Part shown: positions 54,770 through 62,990 of the stretch, piece after piece
Layout of the letters: each line of letters opens with the position of its first letter
Numbering within the stretch: position 1 is the stretch's first letter
Notes under the pieces: model-generated
What the model was told of the DNA's origin: nothing
The model's database searches: none
Seen by the model: the letters and a program-made list of their open reading frames with translations, nothing else
Translations under genes and position numbers: made by a program
Assembly: GCF_004682045.1 (NCBI RefSeq)
Contig: NZ_QUZT01000022.1
Location: 1-64,000, forward strand
DNA from: Pseudomonas nabeulensis
GTDB lineage: Bacteria > Pseudomonadota > Gammaproteobacteria > Pseudomonadales > Pseudomonadaceae
Direction: 5' to 3'
DNA: 64,000 bases

Positions 54770-55957
54770 TTAATCGCGAGCCACAACACCCTGCCCAAAC
54801 CGCTGAATCGCCAGGCAATACAAAATCAACGCCAGCGCCGCCAACAACCCGCCCGCCGCGCCGATCCAGGCGAAGCCGAAGTGGCTGCCGACCCAGCTGC
54901 CCATCAACGCCCCACCGCCAATGCCGATGTTGTAGATACCGGAAAACATCGCCATGGCCACGTCGGTGGCATCCGGTGCCAATACCAACACCTTGGACTG
55001 CATCGCCAGGCCAAAACCCATGATCGCCATGCCCCAGAAGATGCTCAGCACCACCAGGTACGACTCGGCCCCGCTCAGCGGCAGCAACAGCGCCAGGCAT
55101 GCCGCGAGGATAAACACCGCGCCGACCACAAACAGGTGCGGGTTGAAGCGGTGCACCAGGCTGAACAACAACGAGCCAATGATGCCGGCGCCGCCGAACA
55201 CCAGCAGGATCAGGGTCACGGCACTGCCACCCATGCCCGCCACACCTTCGACGAAGGGTTCGATGTAGCTGTAGGCGGTGAATTGCGCAGTGACGGTCAT
55301 CGCGGTCAGCACGTACAACGCCACCAAGGCCGGACGCTTGAACAACAACGGCAGGCTACGCAGAGAGCCAGAGTTCTGGCTCGGCAACGAAGGCAAGGTG
55401 CGCGCCAGCCAAAACACCAGGGCGGCGGCGAACGCGCCGATCACCAGAAAGGTGGTGCGCCAGCCCATGGCTTCGCCCAGCAGACGGCCCAACGGGATCC
55501 CCAACACCATCGCCAGCGACGTGCCGGTGGCCAGCAGGCCCAGGGCTTGCACCTGCTTGCCCTCCGGCGCCAGGCGTACGGCCAGGGACGCGGTAATCGA
55601 CCAGAACAGCGCATGGGACAATGCGATGCCGATCCGACTGAGCATCAGGATGCCAAAGCTGGTGGCGATGCTGGAGAGCACATGGCTGGCGATAAACAGG
55701 CCGAACAGCACGATCAGCAGTTTGCGCCGCTCGACGTTGCGGGTCAGCAGCATCACCGGCAGCGACGTCAGGGACACGATCCACGCATAGATGGTCAGCA
55801 TCAACCCGACGCTGGACACCGGCATGTCGAAGCTGGCGCCAATGGCACTGAGCAGCCCGACGGGCACGAATTCGGTGGTGTTGAACACAAAGGCGGCCAG
55901 CGCGAGGGCGATGACCGGTTGCCAGTTGGCTTGGGGTGTTGCGGCTGAAATGCTCAT
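54770..55957 (-). CDS. MFS efflux transporter, sugar/nucleoside efflux type (SotB-like)
   Basis: 395 residues with twelve hydrophobic helices. The N-terminus [20 protein letters not shown] and the motif [20 protein letters not shown] are hallmarks of the AraJ/SotB/YdeA branch, which exports sugars, arabinose or nucleosides. The start at 55957 lies shortly after an upstream in-frame ATG that adds ten residues. It is alone; the 122 bases between it and the fimbrial-type gene show nothing obvious. Confidence 0.87.
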   Translation of the reverse strand: MSISAATPQANWQPVIALALAAFVFNTTEFVPVGLLSAIGASFDMPVSSVGLMLTIYAWIVSLTSLPVMLLTRNVERRKLLIVLFGLFIASHVLSSIATSFGILMLSRIGIALSHALFWSITASLAVRLAPEGKQVQALGLLATGTSLAMVLGIPLGRLLGEAMGWRTTFLVIGAFAAALVFWLARTLPSLPSQNSGSLRSLPLLFKRPALVALYVLTAMTVTAQFTAYSYIEPFVEGVAGMGGSAVTLILLVFGGAGIIGSLLFSLVHRFNPHLFVVGAVFILAACLALLLPLSGAESYLVVLSIFWGMAIMGFGLAMQSKVLVLAPDATDVAMAMFSGIYNIGIGGGALMGSWVGSHFGFAWIGAAGGLLAALALILYCLAIQRFGQGVVARD

Positions 55958-56079
55958 TGAAGGGCGCGGTACTCGGACGATGATCAAGCGGCCACCCAGG
56001 ACAAGCGCCGCCGCCGAGCATTCTATAGGTTTGCGGCCCGGTTGGTGGCGCTGATCCTGATCAAAAAGCCATCATTTCA

Positions 56080-56439
56080 TCAAGGCGCGGTAAGGGTCAC
56101 CACGTATGCTCCTGACTGAATCGGCTTTCCTCGGCCATCCACCAGTTGATACCGTTGGTCGTAATAGCGCCCTGCGCCACTGTCGGTCAGCAGCTTGACG
56201 TGCACCGGCGCATTGCCCACCGCCTGCACACTGCGGATGGGCTGCACGTCGAACTGGCTGTCGCGCAGCTTTTGTGGGCAGCCCGTCAACTCCAACGTCG
56301 AGCCGCCTCGCGAACTCGATTGGCAGCCGGGTTCAACGATGCGCCCCTCAAAGCGGATCACACCGCCCGCAGCGATACAGCCGCCCGCCCACAGTGCAAG
56401 AAAGCCAGCAACCAGTGACAAACGCTTAACGCTGTTCAT
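56080..56439 (-). CDS. Orphan type 1 fimbrial-type secreted protein
   Basis: 119 residues with a signal peptide (LVAGFLALWAGGCIAAG), then GGVIRFEGRIVEPGC, the usual first strand and first Cys of chaperone-usher pilins; the second Cys is in LELTGCPQKL. It is shorter than typical pilins (about 150-180 residues) and no chaperone or usher is near. It may be a monomeric secreted relative, not a true pilus subunit. Confidence 0.75.
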   Translation of the reverse strand: MNSVKRLSLVAGFLALWAGGCIAAGGVIRFEGRIVEPGCQSSSRGGSTLELTGCPQKLRDSQFDVQPIRSVQAVGNAPVHVKLLTDSGAGRYYDQRYQLVDGRGKPIQSGAYVVTLTAP

Positions 56440-56525
56440 GACGACACTCCTTCCTGGGTTGTTACCTAGGAGGTCGTCTGGCCCACTGTTTACTTGAGAC
56501 CGTTCGTCTGCGTCCTACAGAAAAA

Positions 56526-57524
56526 TCACGGATCGACCTGCCCCATCATTTCCGGGATCGACTCCGGTCGTTTGGCGTACCGCTGGGCCAGCGCCGCACA
56601 CACCATCAATTGGATCTGATGAAACAGCATCAACGGCAAAATCAGCACGCCCATGGTCGCCCCGGCGAACAGCACCTGGGCCATGGGCACACCCGTCGCG
56701 AGGCTCTTTTTCGAGCCGCAAAACAGAATAGTGGTGCGGTCTTCTTGATTAAAACCGAATGCCTTGCCCAATACGCTGGACGCCACCAGCACCAGGCCCA
56801 ACAACACACAGCACGCCACGACAAGGCCGCCCAGCTCCCACAACGGGATCTGGTGCCAGATACCTTCGTTGACCGCTTCGCTGAACGCACCGTACACCAC
56901 CAGCAGGATCGAGCCCTGGTCGACGAATTTCAGCCAAGCCTTGTTGCGGCCGACCCACTCGCCAATCCAGCGGCGAGCGATCTGCCCGGCAATAAACGGC
57001 AGCAGCAATTGCACGCTGATTTTCAGGATGGCATCGACGGTAGAGCCACTCTCGCCGTGCACGTTGAGCAACAGGGTGACCAACAACGGCGTGAGGAAGA
57101 TCCCGAACAGGCTCGACGCCGCCGCACTGCAAATGGCCGCCGGGATATTGCCCCGCGCCAGGGACGTGAAGGCAATCGCCGACTGCACCGTGGCCGGCAA
57201 GGCACATAGATAGAGCATGCCCATGTACAGGTCTTTGCCGATCAACGGCGACAGCAGCGGTTTGAGCGCCAGGCCCAGCAGCGGAAACAGCACGAAGGTC
57301 AGGCTGAACACCAGCAAGTGCAGGCGCCAATGCCCTGCCCCGGCGACGATGGCCTGGCGCGACAGCTTGGCGCCGTGCAAGAAAAACAGCAGCGCAATGG
57401 CCAGGTTGGTCACCCAGCCAAAGGCCACGGCGGTCTGGCCACTGGCGGGCAGCAGGGAGGCGAGGATCACCGTGGCGATCAGCGTCAGGGTGAAGTTGTC
57501 GGGCAGAAAACGCGGGCGGGTCAT
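56526..57524 (-). CDS. Bile acid:sodium symporter-family transporter (YfeH-like)
   Basis: 332 residues with about ten helices: LIATVILASLLPASG, NLAIALLFFLHGAKLSRQAI, LCALPATVQSAIAFTSLARG and FCGSKKSLATGVPMAQVLF, the last two being the family's conserved crossover regions. The substrate is not predictable; members carry organic acids and sterol-like compounds. It starts at ATG 57524 and is divergent from the AraC regulator (73 bases between starts), its likely regulator. Confidence 0.88.
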   Translation of the reverse strand: MTRPRFLPDNFTLTLIATVILASLLPASGQTAVAFGWVTNLAIALLFFLHGAKLSRQAIVAGAGHWRLHLLVFSLTFVLFPLLGLALKPLLSPLIGKDLYMGMLYLCALPATVQSAIAFTSLARGNIPAAICSAAASSLFGIFLTPLLVTLLLNVHGESGSTVDAILKISVQLLLPFIAGQIARRWIGEWVGRNKAWLKFVDQGSILLVVYGAFSEAVNEGIWHQIPLWELGGLVVACCVLLGLVLVASSVLGKAFGFNQEDRTTILFCGSKKSLATGVPMAQVLFAGATMGVLILPLMLFHQIQLMVCAALAQRYAKRPESIPEMMGQVDP

Positions 57525-57597
57525 AAGCAAATCTTCCAGGGGTTGCCAAGAGCATCGCCGCGACTCTAACGTAACGGCTTGTTACCGACTAACGCCA

Positions 57598-58398
57598 ATG
57601 AGCCAACAAATGCCGCCTAAAGGACACGACAAGACCGTCCGCCGCAGTGTGCCCGGGCTTTCCAGCCTGCCACGCCCGGTGTATGGGCGTACCGAATCCT
57701 TACCCAATCGCGCGCTGACCCGCCGCCATAGCCACCCGTGGGTGCAATTGTCCTACGCGATTTCCGGGGTGCTGGAGATCCAGACCAGCGTCGGCCGCTT
57801 CGTCGCGCCGCCTCAGCGGGCGGTGTGGATCCCGGCCGGTGTGCCGCATCGGGTATTCAGCTCCCCGCGCACGGAGATGCGCAGCCTGTACCTCGATTGC
57901 AGCGTGACCGCCTGGGCCAGCGAGCGTTGTCACGTGCTGGAAGTGAGCAGCCTGTTGCGCGAATTGATCCGCAGCTTCAGCGAACTGCCGGTGGAATATG
58001 CCGTGGACGGGCCAGATGGGCGCTTGGCCCAGGTGGTGCTGGACCAGTTGGCGGCGGCGCCGCAGGTGGACTTGATGTTGCCGTTGCCGCTCGACCCGCG
58101 CTTGCGGCAAATCTATCGCAGCCTGAATGCACACCCGGAGCAACAGACGACGTTGGGGCAATGGAGCCAGAAACTGGGGGTGAGCGAGAAGACGTTGAGC
58201 CGGTTGTTCCTGAGCGACACCGGGCTGACATTTCGCGCATGGCGCCAACGCTTGCGCTTGCTGACCGCCCTGCCCTCCCTGGAACAAGGCGAGCGGGTGA
58301 CGGATGTGGCATTGGGGTGTGGGTATGAATCCACTTCGGCCTTCATCAATGCGTTTCGCCAGCAGTTTGAGGCGACGCCGGGGGAGTTCTTCCGCTGA
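57598..58398 (+). CDS. AraC-family regulator with N-terminal cupin (NimR-like)
   Basis: 266 residues. The N-terminal cupin (RRHSHPWVQLSYAISGVLEI, QRAVWIPAGVPHRVF) is followed by AraC helix-turn-helix pairs (TLGQWSQKLGVSEKTLSRLF, RVTDVALGCGYESTSAFINA). The arrangement is that of NimR/YeaM regulators, which control a divergent transporter; here the divergent gene is the BASS transporter. The start ATG 57598 is chosen because the longer frame reads through the divergent neighbour. Confidence 0.9.
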   Translation: MSQQMPPKGHDKTVRRSVPGLSSLPRPVYGRTESLPNRALTRRHSHPWVQLSYAISGVLEIQTSVGRFVAPPQRAVWIPAGVPHRVFSSPRTEMRSLYLDCSVTAWASERCHVLEVSSLLRELIRSFSELPVEYAVDGPDGRLAQVVLDQLAAAPQVDLMLPLPLDPRLRQIYRSLNAHPEQQTTLGQWSQKLGVSEKTLSRLFLSDTGLTFRAWRQRLRLLTALPSLEQGERVTDVALGCGYESTSAFINAFRQQFEATPGEFFR

Positions 58399-58423
58399 TG
58401 TATCAGATATCTCAGATGTAGGA

Positions 58424-58527
58424 GATCCAAATGTGGGAGGGGGCTTGCCCCCGATAGCGGTGTGTCAATCACTGATGTAACAACTGACACGCCCTCATCG
58501 GGGGCAAGCCCCCTCCCACATTGGATC
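58424..58527. repeat. REP-type inverted repeat pair (REPIN)
   Basis: GTGGGAGGGGGCTTGCCCCC arms, with symmetry extended as GATCCAAATG / CATTGGATC. It lies between convergent genes and ends 12 bases from the amidohydrolase stop. Confidence 0.9.
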
Positions 58528-58538
58528 TGCTGTGCTGG

Positions 58539-59774
58539 CTAGAGGTGGGACTTGGCCAAAATTGCCTGGAGCAGTACATCCGCTCCCGCGGTCGACCATT
58601 CCTGGGATATTTCTTCCGCTTCGTTATGGCTCAAGCCATCCACACACGGCACAAAGATCATCGCCGTCGGCGCCACCTGGTTCAGGTAACAGGCATCATG
58701 CCCGGCCCCGGAAATCATCGGCCGATGGCTATAGCCCAACGCCTCGGCAGACGCTCGCACCACCTCCACGCAGTCAGCATCAAACGCAATCGGCGCGTAC
58801 TGGAAGATCTGCTTCACGCTGTGCTGCAAGCCAATCCCTTCGGCGATCTGCGCCACGGCCTCACGCAACTGCCGGTCCTGCTGTGCCAACACCGCTTCAT
58901 CCGGGTGGCGGAACTCCACGCTGAAAAACACCCGCCCTGGCACGACGTTGCGCGAGTTGGGGAAGATATTCGCCATGCCCACTGTGGCGCGGCCTTCGGC
59001 GCCCTGCTCCAGGCCCAAGCCGTTGACCGCTTCAACCACACGGGCAAAACCGAGCAAGGCGTCCAGCCGATGGTCCATCGGCGTGGTGCCCGCATGCGCA
59101 CTGCGGCCCGTCAGCTCCACTTCGTACCAGCGTTGGCCCTGGGCACCGGTCACCACGCCGATGGTGATGTTCTGCGCCTCAAGAATCGGCCCTTGTTCGA
59201 TATGCAATTCGAACGCAGCGTGGATCGCCTGACCGCCAACCGGATGCGGCCCGGCATAGCCGATATGCTGCAAGGCCTGGCCGATGGTCACGCCGGCCTT
59301 GTCTTCGCGGGATAAGCCGTATTCCAGGTCAAACACACCCGCATACACGCCGGATGAAATCATCGCAGGGGCAAACCGCGAGCCTTCCTCGTTGGTCCAG
59401 TTGACCACTTCAATCGGCCGGTCGGTTTCGATGCCCAGGTCGTTCAGGGTGCGCAGTACTTCCACCCCGGCGAGCACGCCGTAGATGCCATCGTACTTGC
59501 CGCCAAACGGCTGGGAATCACCGTGGGAACCGGTGATCACGGGTGCCAGATGGTCCTGGCGACCGGCACGACGGGCAAAGATATTGCCCATGGCGTCCAC
59601 CCGAATGCTGCACCCGGCCTCTTCGCACCATTGCACAAACAGGTCGCGGCCACGGCGGTCCTCATCGGTCAATGCCAGGCGTGACACGCCGCCTTTTTCC
59701 GTAGCGCCGATCTGGGCCATCTCCATCAACGAGCCCCACAGGCGCTCGCCGTTTACGCGCGCCAGGTTACTCAT
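58539..59774 (-). CDS. atcC: N-carbamoyl-amino acid amidohydrolase, probable N-carbamoyl-L-cysteine hydrolase
   Basis: 411 residues of the M20/M28-like HyuC family. Metal site: GSHGDSQPFGGKYDGIYG, then NWTNEEGSRFAPAMISSG and ELHIEQGP; dimerisation domain with GRSAHAGTTPMDHR; final metal ligand in DGLSHNEAEE. Members hydrolyse N-carbamoyl amino acids, ureidopropionate or allantoate. The upstream ATC-hydrolase gene, overlapping by 8 bases, points to the L-thiazoline to N-carbamoyl-L-cysteine to L-cysteine pathway known in Pseudomonas. A beta-ureidopropionase role remains possible. Confidence 0.8.
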   Translation of the reverse strand: MSNLARVNGERLWGSLMEMAQIGATEKGGVSRLALTDEDRRGRDLFVQWCEEAGCSIRVDAMGNIFARRAGRQDHLAPVITGSHGDSQPFGGKYDGIYGVLAGVEVLRTLNDLGIETDRPIEVVNWTNEEGSRFAPAMISSGVYAGVFDLEYGLSREDKAGVTIGQALQHIGYAGPHPVGGQAIHAAFELHIEQGPILEAQNITIGVVTGAQGQRWYEVELTGRSAHAGTTPMDHRLDALLGFARVVEAVNGLGLEQGAEGRATVGMANIFPNSRNVVPGRVFFSVEFRHPDEAVLAQQDRQLREAVAQIAEGIGLQHSVKQIFQYAPIAFDADCVEVVRASAEALGYSHRPMISGAGHDACYLNQVAPTAMIFVPCVDGLSHNEAEEISQEWSTAGADVLLQAILAKSHL

Positions 59775-60246
59775 GGGGCTTGGCCCGATAACGGAAATCA
59801 CAGCGGTGATCGCCGCCCATGATGGTCTGGGTGCGGGTCAGTTCGATGTCCGGGTTGTAGCCGACGATGAACAGCTCATCGCGATTGCACGACAGCAGGT
59901 GGCCGATCTCGCCCAGGCCCATCTCGTTGTACATCTCGGCGTAGCGGCAGCGCTTGACGTCGTAGTCGTAGTGCTCGGCGTCGCTGGCGATGATCTCGAC
60001 TTTCAGCGCATCGTCCTTTTCCCACAGCACTTGCAGCTCGACGAAGCTCTTGAGGTCGGCGTTTTCTTCCAGCGCGGCAAAATGCTTCCCCGCCTGGATC
60101 GCCGCGTTGCCCACGGCTTCGCCGATCACGGCAGCGGCAAAGTCCTTGCCCTGTTCGCGCTTCAAGATCTCGTAGATCGGCTTGATGATTTCCGCCTCGA
60201 TGCGCCGCCGGGCCAGGATGCCCAGTTCACCTTCCAGTTTGCTCAT
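59767..60246 (-). CDS. atcB: L-2-amino-thiazoline-4-carboxylate (ATC) hydrolase family protein
   Basis: 159 residues. The family pattern is seen in the central YDVKRCRYAEMYNEMGLGEI and the C-terminal TQTIMGGDHRCDFRYRAK, which carry the conserved Cys, His and Asp. In Pseudomonas AtcB opens the L-ATC ring to N-carbamoyl-L-cysteine, the substrate of AtcC. It overlaps that gene by 8 bases. The family is broad, so exact substrate identity is inferred from the pairing. It starts 57 bases after the binding-protein gene stop. Confidence 0.8.
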   Translation of the reverse strand: MSKLEGELGILARRRIEAEIIKPIYEILKREQGKDFAAAVIGEAVGNAAIQAGKHFAALEENADLKSFVELQVLWEKDDALKVEIIASDAEHYDYDVKRCRYAEMYNEMGLGEIGHLLSCNRDELFIVGYNPDIELTRTQTIMGGDHRCDFRYRAKPHE

Positions 60247-60303
60247 TGTGTGCCTCCATCAGCTCCACAGCATCGGGCGCCCCACAGGCGCCCGACAAAA
60301 CGA

Positions 60304-61443
60304 TTACTTACCGCCCGCCACGCTGACCGGCTGCCATTGGTTGGCTTTGACCTGGTACACGGTGAACGATGGTTTCTTCAGGTTGCCTTCGGCATCAAAC
60401 GCAATAGTGCCGGTCACGCCCGGGTAGCTGATGGCGCGCAGTACCGGCAGGTACTTCTGCGGGTCGACCGAGTCGGCTTTTTCGATGGCCGCGACCAGCA
60501 CGCCAACGCCGTCATAGGCGAACGGGGCATGCAGTTCGATACCGTGCTTGTAGCGTTCTTTGTACGCCTGTTCGAACGCTTTGCCGCCGGGCATCTGCGA
60601 CACCGCCAAACCCGGCTCCAGGGCAATCACGCCCTCGCCTTCGTTCTGCGCCAGCTCCAGGAAGGTCTGGCTGACAAACCCACCGGCGCCCATCAACGTT
60701 GCCTTGATGCCCAGTTGCTTGATGCGACGAGCCAACGGCGCGGCCTGGGAGTCGACACCACCAAAGAAGATCAGGTCCGGGTTCTGGCTGCGGATATTGG
60801 TGAGCACGGCGCTGAAGTCGATGGTCTTGTCGTCCACATATTCACGGCCCACCACCTTGGCGCCACCGGCTTCGATGGCTTTGACGAACTGGTCCGCCAG
60901 GCCCTGGCCAAAGGCGGTGCGGTCGTCGATCACGGCAATGCGCTTGGCCTTGAGGGTGGTCAACGCATAGTCACCGGCGACCTGACCGCCATCGTCGTCA
61001 TGGCCCATGATGCGGAAGCTGGTGTCGAAACCCTGCTGGGTGTAGGCGTGACCGGTAGCCACCGGCGCCACCTGGGCGATGCCGGCATCGTGGTAAACCC
61101 GCGCCGCGGGGATGCTGGTGCCGGTGTTCCAGTGGCCGACCACGCCGACCACCCCTTCGTCCACCAGGCGCTGGGCCACGGTGACGGCGGTGCGTGGGTC
61201 GGACTGGTCGTCTTCGGAGACCAGCTTGAAGGTCACGGCCTCACCGTTGATTTTCGGGTGTTTGGCGTTGGCCTGGTCGATGGCCAATTGGGCGCCGTTT
61301 TCCAGGTCCTTGCCGATCCGTGCCGACGGCCCGGTGAGTGGGCCGGCCAGGCCGATCAACACGGTCTGGTCAGCCTGGGCGACGGCGCTGGCCAGGCTGC
61401 TCAGGGCCAGGCCGATCAGTGCGGTTTTCTTCAAAGTGCTCAT
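60304..61443 (-). CDS. Branched-chain-type ABC transporter binding protein (LivK-like)
   Basis: 379 residues from ATG 61443. Signal peptide KTALIGLALSSLASAVAQAD, then VLIGLAGPLTGPSARIGKDL, VVGHWNTGTSIPAARVYHDA, NPDLIFFGGVDSQAAPLARR and FAYDGVGVLVAAIEKA, the pattern of periplasmic Leu/Ile/Val binding proteins. The gene sits between the ATC-hydrolase genes and the transport ATPases, so the ligand may be a thiazoline or carbamoyl compound instead of a branched-chain amino acid; that is inference. Confidence 0.9.
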   Translation of the reverse strand: MSTLKKTALIGLALSSLASAVAQADQTVLIGLAGPLTGPSARIGKDLENGAQLAIDQANAKHPKINGEAVTFKLVSEDDQSDPRTAVTVAQRLVDEGVVGVVGHWNTGTSIPAARVYHDAGIAQVAPVATGHAYTQQGFDTSFRIMGHDDDGGQVAGDYALTTLKAKRIAVIDDRTAFGQGLADQFVKAIEAGGAKVVGREYVDDKTIDFSAVLTNIRSQNPDLIFFGGVDSQAAPLARRIKQLGIKATLMGAGGFVSQTFLELAQNEGEGVIALEPGLAVSQMPGGKAFEQAYKERYKHGIELHAPFAYDGVGVLVAAIEKADSVDPQKYLPVLRAISYPGVTGTIAFDAEGNLKKPSFTVYQVKANQWQPVSVAGGK

Positions 61444-61507
61444 CAGTGATTCCTGCTCATTTTTCGGGCGGGTCGGAACACGCCGGGCGTCCGGTAGCGT
61501 CATGGGG

Positions 61508-62224
61508 TTATTCGCCGAGATACGCGCTGCGCACTTCGGGGTGTTCAAGCAAATCCTGGGAGGGGCCGGTCAGGCTGATGCGCCCGGTGTCCATCACATA
61601 GGCGCGGTCGGTGACTTGCAGCGCCAGCCGTGCGTTCTGTTCCACCAGCAACAGGGTCATGCCTTGGCTGCACACGTCGTCGATCACCTGGAAAATCTTC
61701 TCCACCATGATCGGCGCCAGGCCCATGGACGGTTCATCCAGGATCAGCAAGCGCGGGCGTGACAACAGCGCGCGGGCCAGGGCGAGCATTTGTTGCTCGC
61801 CGCCCGAGAGCAGGCCGGCGGATTGGTGCAGGCGTTCTTCCAGGCGCGGGAAGTGTTCGAACAGTTGGCGCATTTCGCGCTGTACCTGATCGTTGTCGCG
61901 ACGCAGGAAGGCTCCGGCCTGGAGGTTTTCCAGCACACTCATGCGCGCAAAAATCCCACGGCCTTCGGGGACCAGGGCGATGCCTTGGCGCAGCAGCTTT
62001 TCCGGGGCCTGGCCGCGGATCGATTGCCCGGCAAAACGGATCTCGCCCGCCGCCGCCGGGAGCAAGCCGGTCAGGGCCTTGAGGCTGGAACTCTTGCCGG
62101 CGCCATTGGCGCCGATCAACGTCACGCGCTCGCCTTCATCGATATGCAGGTCGAGGGATTTGACGGCTTCGATGGCGCCATAGCGCACCTGCAAGCCGTC
62201 GACTTTCAAGAGGGGTTCAGACAT
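61508..62224 (-). CDS. livF: Branched-chain-type ABC transporter ATPase LivF
   Basis: 238 residues with Walker A GANGAGKSSSLKALTGLLP, signature LLSGGEQQMLALARALLSRP, Walker B LLILDEPSMGLAPIMVEKIF and switch LLLVEQNARLAL. The MGLAP motif is characteristic of LivF. The ATG at 62224 overlaps the LivG stop by 8 bases; there is an upstream in-frame GTG. Confidence 0.92.
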   Translation of the reverse strand: MSEPLLKVDGLQVRYGAIEAVKSLDLHIDEGERVTLIGANGAGKSSSLKALTGLLPAAAGEIRFAGQSIRGQAPEKLLRQGIALVPEGRGIFARMSVLENLQAGAFLRRDNDQVQREMRQLFEHFPRLEERLHQSAGLLSGGEQQMLALARALLSRPRLLILDEPSMGLAPIMVEKIFQVIDDVCSQGMTLLLVEQNARLALQVTDRAYVMDTGRISLTGPSQDLLEHPEVRSAYLGE

Positions 62225-62990
62225 GGGCACTGGCTCCCAGATAGGCTTGAATCACCGCCGGGTGCTGGCGTACCTCGGCCGGCGGGCCCACGGCGATGAC
62301 TTGCCCGTAATCCAATACGCTGATGCGGTCGCAGACGCCCATCACCAGTTTGACGTCGTGTTCAATCAGCAAAAGCGTGTGGCCGTCGTCGCGGATCTTT
62401 TCCAACAGGCCGCGCAGTTGCACCTTCTCGCTGGCGTTCATGCCTGCTGCGGGTTCGTCCAGTGCCAGCAGGCGTGGTTCGGTGGCCAGGGCACGGGCAA
62501 TTTCCAGGCGGCGTTGATGGCCGTAGCTCAGGCTGTCAGCGCGGTAATTAGCGAACCCGGCCAGGCCGACGTAAGCCAACAAACGATGGGCGTGGGCGCG
62601 GGTTTGCGCTTCTTCTTCCCGCGCCCGGCGATGTTGGCTCAAGGCGGCCCACAGGCCATTGCGGGTGCGCACATGGCGCCCGACCATGACGTTTTCCAGG
62701 GCGCTCATGCTGTTGAACAAGCGGATGTTCTGGAACGTTCGGGCGATACCGGCTTCGGCCACCTGGTGCACGCTGGTGGGCTGATAGTCGCGACCGTCCA
62801 ACTGAAAGCGCCCCGAGTCGGGTGTATAGAGCCCGGTCATCACATTGAAAAACGTGGTCTTGCCCGCACCATTGGGGCCGATCAAGCCGTAGATCTCGCC
62901 GGGCTGGATGCTCAGGCTCACGTCCGTCAGCGCCGCGACGCCGCCGAAGTGTTTGTTGACCTTGTCGATCTGCAACAGCGGTGCGTTCAT
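62217..62990 (-). CDS. livG: Branched-chain-type ABC transporter ATPase LivG
   Basis: 257 residues with Walker A GPNGAGKTTFFNVMTGLYT, the LivG-type switch segment AGIARTFQNIRLFNSMSALE, signature LSYGHQRRLEIARALATEP, Walker B LLALDEPAAGMNASEKVQ and LLIEHDVKLVM. The ATG at 62990 overlaps the LivM stop by 4 bases. Confidence 0.92.
   Translation of the reverse strand: MNAPLLQIDKVNKHFGGVAALTDVSLSIQPGEIYGLIGPNGAGKTTFFNVMTGLYTPDSGRFQLDGRDYQPTSVHQVAEAGIARTFQNIRLFNSMSALENVMVGRHVRTRNGLWAALSQHRRAREEEAQTRAHAHRLLAYVGLAGFANYRADSLSYGHQRRLEIARALATEPRLLALDEPAAGMNASEKVQLRGLLEKIRDDGHTLLLIEHDVKLVMGVCDRISVLDYGQVIAVGPPAEVRQHPAVIQAYLGASAHV

Noticed and set aside
9150..58527. Regularly recurring GTGGGAGGGGGCTTGC repeats as a possible CRISPR or phage signal
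   Set aside because: The repeats are scattered inverted pairs between genes, not a spaced direct-repeat array; they are REP elements.
59485..61449. 654-codon plus-strand reading frame across the ATC and LivK genes
   Set aside because: Long only because stop codons are rare in high-GC DNA; it is antisense to three well-supported genes and has no family pattern.
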